Positions 15,766 to 23,985 of a DNA stretch of 42,110 nucleotides are shown one piece after another. The translations under genes were made by a program, and so were the position numbers. The notes under the pieces were generated by a model, which worked only from the letters and a program-made list of their open reading frames with translations, did no database searches and was not told the origin of the DNA. How positions within the stretch are numbered: position 1 is the first letter of the stretch; every line of letters starts with the position of its first letter. Source of the DNA: Promineifilum sp. (GTDB lineage Bacteria > Chloroflexota > Anaerolineae > Promineifilales > Promineifilaceae); contig JACFOH010000008.1 in NCBI GenBank assembly GCA_019454405.1, forward strand, positions 6,896 to 49,005. Reading direction: 5' to 3'.

Positions 15766-16634
15766 GTATTCTCGTTGACAAGAACACGCGATTGCTGGTG
15801 CAAGGCATCACCGGTCGCGAAGGCACATTCCATACCAATCAGATGATCGCCTTCGGCACGAATGTAGTCGGCGGCGTGGTGCCCGGCAAGGGCGGACAGC
15901 AATTTGACGGTGAAAAAGGCTCCGTGCCTATCTTCGATTCCGTACGCGAGGCGGCCGAAGCCACCGGGGCCAATGCGTCGATCATTTTTGTTCCGGCCAA
16001 GTTCGCTCCGGACGCGATGTATGAGGCGGCTGATGCGGGGCTGCCGCTGGTCATTTGCCTGACCGAGCACATCCCTGTGCTGGATATGATCGCCGTGCGC
16101 TCCTACCTGGATCGATACAACACCAAACTCATCGGGCCAAACTGCCCCGGCCTCATCACCCCCGGCGAAGCCAAGCTGGGGATTATCCCCGGCAACATCG
16201 TCATGCCCGGTACCGTCGGCGTTGTCTCGCGCAGCGGCACGCTGACCTATGAGGTTGTTTACGCTCTGACACAGCGCGGCATTGGTCAATCTACCTGCGT
16301 CGGTATCGGCGGCGATCCGATTAAGGGCATGGACTTCATCGATGTTCTGGAGTTGTTTGAGGCGGATCCGAACACCTCGGAGGTCATCATGATCGGTGAG
16401 ATTGGCGGTAATGCTGAGGAGCAGGCGGCCGCCTATATCAAACAAAATATGACCAAGCGTGTCACATCGTTCATCGCGGGGCGTACGGCTCCTCCCGGAC
16501 GTCGTATGGGGCATGCGGGGGCTATTGTTGAGGGCAAGAGCGGCACGGCCGAAGGCAAGATCGCTGCTCTCGAGGCTGCCGGCGTACAGGTGGCTAACAA
16601 CCCCGACCAGATCGTCGAGATGATCGCTCGCTAA
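15762..16634 (+). CDS. sucD: Succinate-CoA ligase alpha subunit
   Basis: 290 residues, the family length. The CoA-binding Rossmann domain starts [21 protein letters not shown], with [10 protein letters not shown]. The ligase domain has [34 protein letters not shown] and [10 protein letters not shown]. The phosphorylated histidine is His251 in RRMGHAGAI. The gene overlaps sucC by 4 nt and is followed by a long hairpin. Together with SucC it carries out the substrate-level phosphorylation step of the TCA cycle. Confidence 0.97.
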   Translation: MSILVDKNTRLLVQGITGREGTFHTNQMIAFGTNVVGGVVPGKGGQQFDGEKGSVPIFDSVREAAEATGANASIIFVPAKFAPDAMYEAADAGLPLVICLTEHIPVLDMIAVRSYLDRYNTKLIGPNCPGLITPGEAKLGIIPGNIVMPGTVGVVSRSGTLTYEVVYALTQRGIGQSTCVGIGGDPIKGMDFIDVLELFEADPNTSEVIMIGEIGGNAEEQAAAYIKQNMTKRVTSFIAGRTAPPGRRMGHAGAIVEGKSGTAEGKIAALEAAGVQVANNPDQIVEMIAR

Positions 16635-16651
16635 CTCTTCGACCTAATGAT

Positions 16652-16709
16652 CCACAGATTTCGCGGCCGTGCGGATTCACTGATATTCCCACGGTCGTGA
16701 AATCTGTGG
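16652..16709 (+). terminator. Long stem-loop after sucD
   Basis: A 20-bp stem with two G-U pairs (16652-16671 with 16690-16709) and an 18-nt loop, followed by a weak pyrimidine-rich CTTCTCTAT. It is probably the sucCD terminator, although the T-tract is poor. It sits 17 nt before the next gene's GTG. Confidence 0.6.
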
Positions 16710-16725
16710 CTTCTCTATATCCCCC

Positions 16726-19065
16726 GTGATCAACCGAATCCGGCGCGGGTTCGACCCCGGCTTCCTCATTGTTTTACTCATCTGTGTGTTGGCCGTGTGG
16801 CCGCTCATTAGCCGTGCCAGCCTGCCCGAGGGAACCGATGCCGAGCTTCATATTTTCCGGCTTCATGAGCTGAGCTATCTCATCCGTGGCGGCGAATTTT
16901 ACCCGCGGTGGGCGCCGGATTTTTATCACGGTTACGGCTATCCTATTTTCAATTACTACGCGCCTCTCATCTATTACCTGGCGCTTCCATTTGAACTTTT
17001 GCCGTCCGTCGATGCTACTCTGGCCAGCAAGATCGTGTTGGTGATCGGCATGATCTTAGCCGGGGTGGGGCTTTATGGTTTCGTGCGCGACAACTGGGGG
17101 CGTCGTGCCGGATATGTCGCCGCGGCTCTTTATGTCTACTCGCCTTATATCCAGTATATCGATCCTTATATTCGCGGCGCGCTGCCTGAGGCGTTCAGCT
17201 TTGGCGTATTTCCGTTGGCCTTGTGGACACTCGACCGTCTACGGCATCGTCGATCGGCCGTTTCGTGGGTCGCGTCGGTCCTGGCTGTCGCGGCCGTCAT
17301 CCTGAGCCATAATCTCATGGGGTTATTCTTCTTCGGATTTTTGGCCTCGTGGGTTGTCTGGCATGCCGGTTTGGCGTGGTGGCAGGGAAGGCAAACAAAT
17401 GGTCAGGGAGATTGGCCAGCGGTTGGCCGAATGGCGGCCGCAATGCTCCTCGGCCTGGGGTTGGCTGCGTTCTTCTGGCTGCCGGTCTTCATGGAGCGAA
17501 ACGCTGTTACTCTCAATACGCTCATCGGTCAAGGCGGACACTATGATTTTCGCACTCATTTCCTGAGCTTGCGCGATTTGCTGGCTTTCTCACAACGGCC
17601 GGATTGGGGGGCGACGCAATCGCCGTTCCGCTTTAACCTGGGCGTAGTTCAAGGGTTGCTCGGTCTGCTGGGGGTAGCGGCCTTGCTCCTTGGTCGCGCG
17701 CGCGAACGCGCCCAGCTTCTTTTCTTCACTTTAGCCCTTGTTGTCGTTACCTTTTTGATGCTTCCCATCTCTGAACCTGTTTGGGATGCCATCCCCTTCC
17801 TGCCGTTCTTCCAGTTTCCCTGGCGTTTATTGGGCGCGGCCGCGGCTTTATTGGCCATATTGGGCGCGGCGGGCGTTGAAATGGCGGTCGGTTGGGTCGG
17901 GACACGCAGCCATCGCGGCTCGGCGTCGTCGTGGCTCTACGCCGCGGCTACGGCATTGCCCATGATTCTGGCTTTGCCTCTCAGTCAGCCGGCGGCGTGG
18001 GAGCCATTCGGTGAAGTGAATACGTTGCGCATGTCGTTGATCGAGAATAGTGGCCGCTGGCTCGGCACGACATCGACGGCTGATTACGTGCCGGCCACGG
18101 TTATCATGTTGCCCGATCGGCGCAACTCGGTCGTTGCCCCGATCCAGCAGGGCCTGCCGCCCGATCGTGTCAACTATGATGCGATGCCTGATGGCGCGGC
18201 TGTCCTGACCGAGGTCGTCCGGCCTCTTCTGACACGCTATCATGTCACCGCACCCAAACAGTTCCGTCTCCGTTTGTTTTTGTTCGACTTCCCCGGCTGG
18301 CAAGTTACGGTTGACGGTCAGCCGGCCGAGACGGAAATCGCCGAGCCGGAGGGGTTTATCGTTGTGTTGGTTCCCCAAGGAGAGCATGTAGTCGAGGTTA
18401 AATTCGGCTCTACGCCGGCCCGAACAATGAGCTGGCTCGTCTCTTTGTTCTCATTAGGCATTGCCCTGGCTGGAGCGTGGCGTATCAAACGCACCCCCGA
18501 TCAAACGGTACCTCGGCCGGGTAACGAATCGGACTCTATTCGTGCCGACGGGCCCATCATCGTTGTTGTGGGTGGAATTGTTTTGCTCGCTATCCTCCTG
18601 GAACCGTTGGGCTTTTTTCACTACCATTCCGAGGGGCGGGAACTGGATATACCCGCTATCTCTACCCACGTCAATTTCGGCGATCAGATTATTCTCTTGG
18701 GATACAATGCGTCGGCCGCCAGCCTCAGACCGGGAGCTACACTTGATCTGACTCTTTACTGGCAGGCACAACGCTCGCTTGATATCGATTATCAGGTATT
18801 CGTCCATATTCTGGATGCTAACGGTGTGTTGGTGGCTCAATCAGACAAAATTAACCCCGGTGAATTCCCGACTCATCGCTGGCCATTGAATAAATATGTG
18901 CCCGATATCCATCATATCACACTGCCGGCCAGCTTACCGTCGGGAGAATATACTGTAGCGACTGGAATGTGGGTTCAGAGCGAAGGTTGGCGCTTACCCG
19001 TGTTCGATAGCTCCGGCCAAACCATCGGCGATCGCGCCGATCTCTTCACCCTGAGGGTCAAATAA
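16726..19065 (+). CDS. PTPS-related (PF10131-like) GT-C-type membrane protein with C-terminal beta module
   Basis: 779 residues. A signal-anchor helix (~11-30) is followed by a first extracellular loop with LPEGTDAELHIFRLHEL, then YPRWAPDF and the GYPIFNYYAPLIYY motif typical of the '6-pyruvoyl-tetrahydropterin synthase related' membrane family. About ten helices follow. A soluble domain (~430-560) with FPGWQVTVDG is like the C-termini of YfhO-type proteins. After one more helix pair comes a beta module (~640-775: LLGYNASAA, VFVHILDANG, PTHRWPLNKYVPD) that matches the modules of the gene at 3-2180. The name of the family is historical; glycosyl transfer to surface polymers is probable but unproven. 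The GTG start lacks a clear Shine-Dalgarno sequence. It is one base from rsmD. Confidence 0.8.
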   Translation: MINRIRRGFDPGFLIVLLICVLAVWPLISRASLPEGTDAELHIFRLHELSYLIRGGEFYPRWAPDFYHGYGYPIFNYYAPLIYYLALPFELLPSVDATLASKIVLVIGMILAGVGLYGFVRDNWGRRAGYVAAALYVYSPYIQYIDPYIRGALPEAFSFGVFPLALWTLDRLRHRRSAVSWVASVLAVAAVILSHNLMGLFFFGFLASWVVWHAGLAWWQGRQTNGQGDWPAVGRMAAAMLLGLGLAAFFWLPVFMERNAVTLNTLIGQGGHYDFRTHFLSLRDLLAFSQRPDWGATQSPFRFNLGVVQGLLGLLGVAALLLGRARERAQLLFFTLALVVVTFLMLPISEPVWDAIPFLPFFQFPWRLLGAAAALLAILGAAGVEMAVGWVGTRSHRGSASSWLYAAATALPMILALPLSQPAAWEPFGEVNTLRMSLIENSGRWLGTTSTADYVPATVIMLPDRRNSVVAPIQQGLPPDRVNYDAMPDGAAVLTEVVRPLLTRYHVTAPKQFRLRLFLFDFPGWQVTVDGQPAETEIAEPEGFIVVLVPQGEHVVEVKFGSTPARTMSWLVSLFSLGIALAGAWRIKRTPDQTVPRPGNESDSIRADGPIIVVVGGIVLLAILLEPLGFFHYHSEGRELDIPAISTHVNFGDQIILLGYNASAASLRPGATLDLTLYWQAQRSLDIDYQVFVHILDANGVLVAQSDKINPGEFPTHRWPLNKYVPDIHHITLPASLPSGEYTVATGMWVQSEGWRLPVFDSSGQTIGDRADLFTLRVK

Positions 19066-19066
19066 G

Positions 19067-19654
19067 ATGCCCGCGCGCGTGATCAGTGGCAAAGCCAAGG
19101 GGCGTCGCCTCAAGCTTGTCCCAGGCGATACCACGCGGCCGATCATGGATCGCGTGAAGGAAAGCTTGTTTAATATTCTTGGAGATATCCAGGGCACGCG
19201 CTGGCTGGATCTGTATGCGGGTACGGGGCAGGTGGGCATTGAAGCTCTTAGCCGGGGCGCGGCTGCTGTTGTGTTTATCGATAAAGCGCGAGCCGCTATC
19301 CAGACCATCCGCGATAATTTGAATCATACGCAATTGATGGATGGGGCGACCGTTCTTCAGACGGACGCCCTCACCTACCTTCGCGATTCTGGCGCATCCC
19401 CCTTTGACGTCGTCTATATCGCGCCGCCCCAATATCTGGAGATGTGGATTGAGGCGCTCAAAGCTATCGATCTCGCCGCCGGGCGCATATTGACGAGTAG
19501 CGGGTTGGCTATTGTCCAGATCGACCCGCGCGAATTTAAGGAGTTGGCCTTACAGAACCTGGCGCTCGTTGACAAGCGCCGGTACGGCAACACCTTGCTT
19601 TGTTTCTATCAGCGAGAAGTTGAAGAAGAAAATTCTCTCATGTATCCAGAATAA
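19067..19654 (+). CDS. rsmD: RsmD-family 16S rRNA (guanine-966-N2) methyltransferase with variant motif IV
   Basis: 195 residues. It shows the family start RVISGKAKGRRLKLV, TRPIMDRVKESLFNIL, and the SAM-binding motif I LDLYAGTGQVGIEALSRGA, followed by FIDKARAA. RsmD methylates a guanine near the P site of 16S rRNA. Motif IV, normally D/N-P-P-F/Y, reads APPQY here (Ala119-Tyr123), so the catalytic Asp/Asn position carries Ala. All other regions are intact, so this is not obvious decay. The start follows the previous stop by one base, and the last 17 nt overlap the convergent gene. The family call is firm; the activity is less certain because of the motif change. Confidence 0.85.
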   Translation: MPARVISGKAKGRRLKLVPGDTTRPIMDRVKESLFNILGDIQGTRWLDLYAGTGQVGIEALSRGAAAVVFIDKARAAIQTIRDNLNHTQLMDGATVLQTDALTYLRDSGASPFDVVYIAPPQYLEMWIEALKAIDLAAGRILTSSGLAIVQIDPREFKELALQNLALVDKRRYGNTLLCFYQREVEEENSLMYPE

Positions 19655-20420
19655 TCTGGATAGTGCACACCCCTAGCTCGCCCCCGTTCGCGTCCAGCGC
19701 TCGCAATCGCACCCGATATGGGCCTCGCATCCATTGACTGAGGTCGGCCTCTCCCAAATCTCCGTCCATAACCGGTTGATTCATCGGTTCGGGACTGATC
19801 GGCGCCCACGTGCCCGTCGTTTGTGGCCCATTCAATTCGATCACATATTGGTGCAGTTCGCCCGTATTGGCTGTCCCGCGAAATGTGGCGCGTCGAAAGA
19901 CCACCGAACCGTTTAGCGGTTCGCTAATCATCAATTCGGGAATACATTCGGCAAATGGGGTTGGGGTCCCGACGACCGGTTCGCTTTCCTCGACCTCTTG
20001 CGTGTCTGTGATAACTTCCGCTGGGCCTGATCCGGGAAATGTCGCCGTGGGAGCCAGCGCCGGAACCTCGACCAGCTCTCCCCCGCCGGCAGTAACTGTG
20101 CCCAATGGCGTCGGCGGGGCCAAGGGAGTGGTCAAGATACTGGGCGCCGGCGCCGCGGGATGGAGGAGTTCATCCGGCAGGGTGGGAGCAATGTATCTGT
20201 TGACATAGAACACCACAACGATGACGGTGGCGAAAAAGATGATGAAGCTCAGAGCGTAATTGCGCGCGTTAGTTGCTGTTTCCCGCTCCAGATTGAACAT
20301 CGCCTGGCGCAAGGCGCGGACTGCACGAACCAATTCGAACAGATACCAGAAAAGCGCCATGGTACTAACGATGTAGATCCAGACATCGTTGCGAATCAGG
20401 AACAGATAAATACGATCCAT
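19638..20420 (-). CDS. Two-helix membrane protein with extracytoplasmic Ig-like domain
   Basis: 260 residues; no named family is recognised. Helices lie near 14-33 and 54-75, with a charged loop between (ALRQAMFNLERETATNARN). A Pro/Thr-rich spacer (~80-155) leads to a C-terminal domain (~158-260) with CIPELMISEPLNGSVV, FRGTANTGELHQYVIELNG and GPYRVRLRALDANGGELGVC. Its two Cys could pair, and the pattern resembles Ig-like or Gmad2-type beta sandwiches on secreted proteins. The gene overlaps rsmD's end by 17 nt tail to tail. Its promoter contains a perfect inverted repeat, suggesting its own regulation. Confidence 0.7.
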   Translation of the reverse strand: MDRIYLFLIRNDVWIYIVSTMALFWYLFELVRAVRALRQAMFNLERETATNARNYALSFIIFFATVIVVVFYVNRYIAPTLPDELLHPAAPAPSILTTPLAPPTPLGTVTAGGGELVEVPALAPTATFPGSGPAEVITDTQEVEESEPVVGTPTPFAECIPELMISEPLNGSVVFRRATFRGTANTGELHQYVIELNGPQTTGTWAPISPEPMNQPVMDGDLGEADLSQWMRGPYRVRLRALDANGGELGVCTIQIILDT

Positions 20421-20454
20421 TGAGCGGTATGGGTCAACAATGCCCTGGCGTCAT

Positions 20455-20477
20455 CTATTCTGTTCGAGCCAGAATAG
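20455..20477. promoter_or_regulatory. Perfect 8-bp inverted repeat overlapping a promoter
   Basis: CTATTCTG and CAGAATAG are separated by 7 nt. The repeat covers the end of the -10 and the expected start of transcription of the minus-strand gene at 20420. This is the position of an operator, or of a 5' mRNA stem-loop. Confidence 0.45.
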
Positions 20478-20505
20478 TCATACCTTAGCAAGATGCTTTA
20501 TGCAA
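20477..20505 (-). promoter_or_regulatory. Candidate promoter for the gene at 19638-20420
   Basis: TTGCAT (20505-20500), a 17-bp spacer and TATGAC (20482-20477) on the minus strand, in the gap after the phosphorylase gene. Confidence 0.5.
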
Positions 20506-20513
20506 AGTGCGAT

Positions 20514-21368
20514 TTAGCTTGCCTCGTGCAAACGGCTGATAACACCGCTGACGACGGCGATGAGTCGTGGGACGGCGCGTTGCCCCATCTCCAGCACTTC
20601 TTCATGGCCGAGTATCAGGCCGGGAGGTGGATCGGGCAAGGCCATATTGGCGATGGACGAGATACCTAATACACGCAGGCCGGCATGGCGAGCGACCACA
20701 ACTTCCGAAGCTGTTGACATTCCTACGGCGTCGCCTCCGGCGAATTGCAGGAATCTCAATTCAGCCGGCGTTTCAAAGCTCGGCCCGGCTACGTAGGCGT
20801 AGACTCCTTCGCGTAGCTCAAATCCCTCATCGGCCGCGACGCGGTGCGCCAGCGTCCGCAATCCGACATCGTAGGGCGTGGTCATATCGGGGAAACGCGG
20901 GCCAAACGTTTCATCATTCGGTCCGCGCAATGGGTTATTGCCGGCCATGCCAGGAAAATTCAGATGATCACGTATGAGCATCAATTCGCCCGGTTGATAA
21001 GAAGGATTCAGCCCGCCTGAGGCGTTTGTGACAATCAAGGTATCTATCCCCAGCGTGGCCATGACCCTGACCGGCATGGTGACCCGGTCCATCGAATATC
21101 CTTCATAGAAGTGTGTGCGCCCCTGGAGGACGAGAACTGTTTGGCCTCCCATCGTACCGATGACGAGGCGCCCGACATGCCCCGGCACGGTTGAGACCGG
21201 CCAATGGGGGATTTCGCTCGTGGGAATGATATCCGGCGTATCGATGGCGTCGGCCAGCGAATTAAGACCTGAACCCAGAATCAGGCCAATGGTCGGCTGA
21301 TGGTTTGTCTTGCTGCGAATATAATCTGCCGCGGCGGTGATCTCGGTTAGTGGAACGAATTGGCTCAT
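20514..21368 (-). CDS. punA: Purine-nucleoside phosphorylase, trimeric type
   Basis: 284 residues. It has LGSGLNSLAD, the phosphate-binding VPGHVGR, GRTHFYEGYSM (~83-93) with the conserved His, VTNASGGLNP, GPSFETPAE and VGMSTASEVVVARHAG. These are the motifs of the low-molecular-mass trimeric PNPs acting on guanosine and inosine. SSIANMAL carries the Asn expected for 6-oxopurine recognition. The enzyme splits purine nucleosides with phosphate for salvage in the cytoplasm. It is 61 nt downstream of the recombinase gene and may share its transcript. GAGAAAAG is a weak ribosome site. Confidence 0.94.
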   Translation of the reverse strand: MSQFVPLTEITAAADYIRSKTNHQPTIGLILGSGLNSLADAIDTPDIIPTSEIPHWPVSTVPGHVGRLVIGTMGGQTVLVLQGRTHFYEGYSMDRVTMPVRVMATLGIDTLIVTNASGGLNPSYQPGELMLIRDHLNFPGMAGNNPLRGPNDETFGPRFPDMTTPYDVGLRTLAHRVAADEGFELREGVYAYVAGPSFETPAELRFLQFAGGDAVGMSTASEVVVARHAGLRVLGISSIANMALPDPPPGLILGHEEVLEMGQRAVPRLIAVVSGVISRLHEAS

Positions 21369-21429
21369 ATTCTTTTCTCATAACGGTTGGCTTTGGCCAA
21401 CTATCGGTATCTCAGGCGTTGATCGCCGG

Positions 21430-22311
21430 TCAATTGGTTTCCTCTTCCACAGAATCCATTTGGGTATAGATTTGGGTAGTAGAGATGTTGGCGTGCCCCA
21501 GCAAGTGCTGGATATCCTCCAGATTAGCTCCCTTGCTCAGATGATGGACGGCGAAACTGTGTCTTAATGTATGAGGTGTCACCTCAGAGTTTAACCCTGC
21601 TTCCTGCGCATAGCCTTTGATAATCAACCATAGACCTTGCCGCGTTAATTTTTCTCCCCGATGATTCAGGAAGAGAGCTTGCTCTAATTTATTCTTGACT
21701 AATTGCGGCCGGCCATCGGATAGATACCGCGCCAGGAGAGCTTTCGTGTCGTCTTCCAAGGGTATCTCGCGGCTTTCACCCTGGCGCGTCGGCGATGATA
21801 GAACTGAGCGTTGCAGATCGACGTCTTCGACCTGAATCGATACGACTTCTGTCACCCGCATGCCGGTTTCGTAAAGGATATTCAACAGGGTTCTATCGCG
21901 CAGTAGCTTGGGGGAATCTCCACCGGTGGGTGCTGCCAACAATCGGTCTACCTCTTCGGGGCTGAGTGTCTGGGGCAGGCGCTTTTTGACTTTCGGTGAA
22001 TCAATGTCCAGGGTGGGGTTGACTTTGACGGTCCCTTGCGAGAGCAGATAGTTGTAGAATGATTTGATGGCGGCGACCTTTCGAGCGATCGTGGATGAAG
22101 CATATGGCTGGCTCTTATGCTTCATGTAAGCCAAGTAGGCTTCGATATCACCTTCTGTGACGGCCGCCCATTTCGTCAGTGAAGAACCGGAATGGCCTTC
22201 AACGAACCCCAGGAATTGGCTCAGATCGTTCCGGTAAGCGGCGATGGTGTTGTCGGAATACCGGTATTCCTTCTCCAGATAAGACAAGAAGGCCAATAGT
22301 TGCTCTTCCAT
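21430..22311 (-). CDS. Tyrosine recombinase, XerC/XerD type
   Basis: 293 residues, the Xer length. The N-terminal SAM-like DNA-binding domain spans ~1-95 (FLSYLEKEYRYSDNTIAAYR). In the catalytic domain, Arg152 is in TGMRVTEV, His247 and Arg250 in TPHTLRHSF, His273 in LLGHANISTTQIY, and the nucleophile is Tyr282. The beta-hairpin that usually carries the catalytic Lys (GKGxKER) reads TRQGESR, so Arg176 appears to take that place. No phage or integron genes are adjacent, so chromosome-dimer resolution at dif is the likely role. XerC or XerD cannot be told apart here. GGAG lies 10 nt before the ATG. Confidence 0.9.
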   Translation of the reverse strand: MEEQLLAFLSYLEKEYRYSDNTIAAYRNDLSQFLGFVEGHSGSSLTKWAAVTEGDIEAYLAYMKHKSQPYASSTIARKVAAIKSFYNYLLSQGTVKVNPTLDIDSPKVKKRLPQTLSPEEVDRLLAAPTGGDSPKLLRDRTLLNILYETGMRVTEVVSIQVEDVDLQRSVLSSPTRQGESREIPLEDDTKALLARYLSDGRPQLVKNKLEQALFLNHRGEKLTRQGLWLIIKGYAQEAGLNSEVTPHTLRHSFAVHHLSKGANLEDIQHLLGHANISTTQIYTQMDSVEEETN

Positions 22312-22433
22312 GGCGTTCTACTCCCTATACGTAGCCAAATTCGTCAGTTTATGTGGTCGAACACGAGGGAGCCAGGCCGTGGCGGGCAGCCAATTACAAT
22401 ATATCTCCTCTCAATTCATCCGCCGCTTCTTCA

Positions 22434-22481
22434 CTATGAAATCAGGGCAGTATCGATGATGCCCAGCGCAGGATTTCATAG
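22434..22481. repeat. Nested inverted repeat (10-bp outer, 5-bp inner stem)
   Basis: CTATGAAATC (22434-22443) pairs perfectly with GATTTCATAG (22472-22481). Inside, GGGCA (22445-22449) pairs with TGCCC (22460-22464) around a loop containing ATCGAT. It lies about 18 nt into the predicted leader of the recombinase transcript. Confidence 0.55.
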
Positions 22482-22505
22482 ATTATGTCATGCAGCTTGA
22501 AAACA

Positions 22506-22514
22506 TTATAACAC
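22506..22514 (-). promoter_or_regulatory. Extended -10 promoter, probably for the recombinase gene
   Basis: TGTTATAAT on the minus strand is the same 9-mer as the promoter at 10299-10307. The predicted leader to the ATG at 22311 is about 190 nt. Confidence 0.45.
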
Positions 22515-22641
22515 TACTTTTCATAATATCAAATGCTTGTTTGCACATTTTCAGATAATATTTGAGATGGCTTGGGCCGGTCTGCCCCAAGCGGAGCAGA
22601 TTAACACTATACTTTTAATCCGACTTTCAAGCCGAGAATTG

Positions 22642-22648
22642 AAAGGAG
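22642..22648 (+). promoter_or_regulatory. Shine-Dalgarno deciding the start at 22654
   Basis: AAAGGAG is 5 nt before the ATG at 22654. An in-frame ATG at 22537 would add 39 residues of unrelated composition and has no such site. Confidence 0.75.
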
Positions 22649-22653
22649 ATTCT

Positions 22654-23985
22654 ATGACTTCCAAACGCCCTACACGCACGATCATTGCCGGGGCCGCCGG
22701 CCGCGATTTCCATGATTTCAACACCGTCTTCCGTAATGACGATTCCTATCAGGTGATCGCCTTCACCGCCACGCAGATCCCGAACATTGAGGGCCGTCTT
22801 TATCCTCCCGCGTTGTCTGGACCTCTCTACCCCAAAGGTATTCCGATTTTTCCCGAAAGTGACCTGGAAAACTTGATTCGCAAGCATGAAGTTGATGAGG
22901 TCGTATTTTCCTATTCTGACGTATCGCATGAGTATGTTATGCACCTGGCGTCGCGTGTTCTGGCGGCTGGAGCCGGCTTCCGGTTCCTCAGCCCGCGCCA
23001 GACGATGTTGAAATCAACCAAGCCGGTCGTCTCGGTGTGTGCCGTACGTACCGGCAGTGGCAAGAGCCAGACATCGCGTAAGGTTCTCGATATCTTGCAC
23101 CATCTAGGCTATCGCAACGTTGTAGCGGTTCGGCACCCCATGCCTTACGGAGATCTAGCGGCCCAAGCTGTCCAGCGGTTCGCCACACGCGAGGATATGG
23201 ACCGAGCCCAGTGCACTATCGAAGAGCGCGAAGAGTACGAGCCTTATGTGGAGCGCGGCGCAGTGATCTTTGCCGGAGTCGATTATGAAGCGATTCTGCG
23301 CAAAGCGGAAGAAGAGGCTGACATTATTATCTGGGATGGAGGCAACAACGACTTGCCGTTCTATAAGTCGGACTATCATATTGTTGTGGTCGATCCACAT
23401 CGACCCGGCCATGAACTCCGCTACCATCCTGGAGAGGCTAATTTGCGCATGGCTGACGCCGTAGTCATTAACAAGATCGACACAGCCAGCGCCGAGGGTG
23501 TGAATACGGTTCTGTCTAATGTGCGCCAGGCAAACCCGTCAGCTGTTATTGTTCGTGCGGCATCGCCGCTCTTCGTTGACGATCCTGCAGCTATTCGTGG
23601 CAAACGCGTGCTGGTTGTTGAGGATGGCCCCACGCTGACGCACGGGGAAATGGCTTATGGGGCCGGGGTGGTTGCTGCTCAGCAGTTTGGCGCGGCCGAG
23701 ATCGTCGATCCGCATCCTTATGCCGTGCGCACCATTGCCGACACCTACCGCAAATATCCGTCTACTGGCGCGGTGTTGCCGGCCATGGGCTACAGCCGTG
23801 AGCAAATCGCCGATCTCGAAGAGACGATCAACGTCACGCCCGCTGACCTGGTCATCATCGCTACCCCGATCGACCTCGGCCTTCTGGTCGATATCGACCG
23901 GCCCAGCCAACGCGTGCGCTATGAGTTACAGGAGATCGGTCGCCCGACGCTGGATGATCTCTTAAAGGATCGCTTTATACCCTAG
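22654..23985 (+). CDS. Cyclic 2,3-diphosphoglycerate synthase-like GTPase
   Basis: 443 residues, close to the ~460 of the methanogen enzyme. The N-terminal Rossmann-like part has TIIAGAAGRDFHDFN, a family hallmark, and ends near residue 120. The P-loop domain has AVRTGSGKSQT (~130-140), DIIIWDGGNNDLPF, VVDPHRPGHE and VINKIDTAS, like a G4 motif. The family includes archaeal CpgS, which uses ATP to cyclise 2,3-diphosphoglycerate, but bacterial members have no proven reaction. No 2-phosphoglycerate kinase gene is near, so the product is uncertain. It overlaps rnhB tail to tail by 4 nt. Confidence 0.75.
   Translation: MTSKRPTRTIIAGAAGRDFHDFNTVFRNDDSYQVIAFTATQIPNIEGRLYPPALSGPLYPKGIPIFPESDLENLIRKHEVDEVVFSYSDVSHEYVMHLASRVLAAGAGFRFLSPRQTMLKSTKPVVSVCAVRTGSGKSQTSRKVLDILHHLGYRNVVAVRHPMPYGDLAAQAVQRFATREDMDRAQCTIEEREEYEPYVERGAVIFAGVDYEAILRKAEEEADIIIWDGGNNDLPFYKSDYHIVVVDPHRPGHELRYHPGEANLRMADAVVINKIDTASAEGVNTVLSNVRQANPSAVIVRAASPLFVDDPAAIRGKRVLVVEDGPTLTHGEMAYGAGVVAAQQFGAAEIVDPHPYAVRTIADTYRKYPSTGAVLPAMGYSREQIADLEETINVTPADLVIIATPIDLGLLVDIDRPSQRVRYELQEIGRPTLDDLLKDRFIP

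Larger units (their letters stand above)
22312..22653. other. Divergent intergenic region between recombinase and cpgS-like gene
   Basis: No gene is supported. It contains a nested inverted repeat (22434-22481), a minus-strand extended -10 (22506-22514), a hairpin GCTTGGG/CCCAAGC (22570-22592) and a plus-strand TATACT (22608-22613) upstream of the GTPase gene. Confidence 0.6.

Noticed and set aside
15471-16514. Long minus-strand open frame (347 codons) opposite sucC/sucD
   Set aside because: It is fully antisense to two well-identified genes with intact motifs and has no family resemblance; it reflects the codon bias of sucCD.
21386-21401. Short hairpin GTTGGC/GCCAAC before the phosphorylase gene as terminator
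   Set aside because: The stem is only 6 bp and no T-tract follows on either strand.
22434-22481. dif site next to the Xer gene
   Set aside because: The arms do not resemble the two 11-bp Xer half-sites with a 6-8-bp centre.
22537-22653. N-terminal extension of the cyclic-2,3-DPG synthase-like protein
   Set aside because: The added 39 residues have no family match, while AAAGGAG precisely precedes the ATG at 22654.
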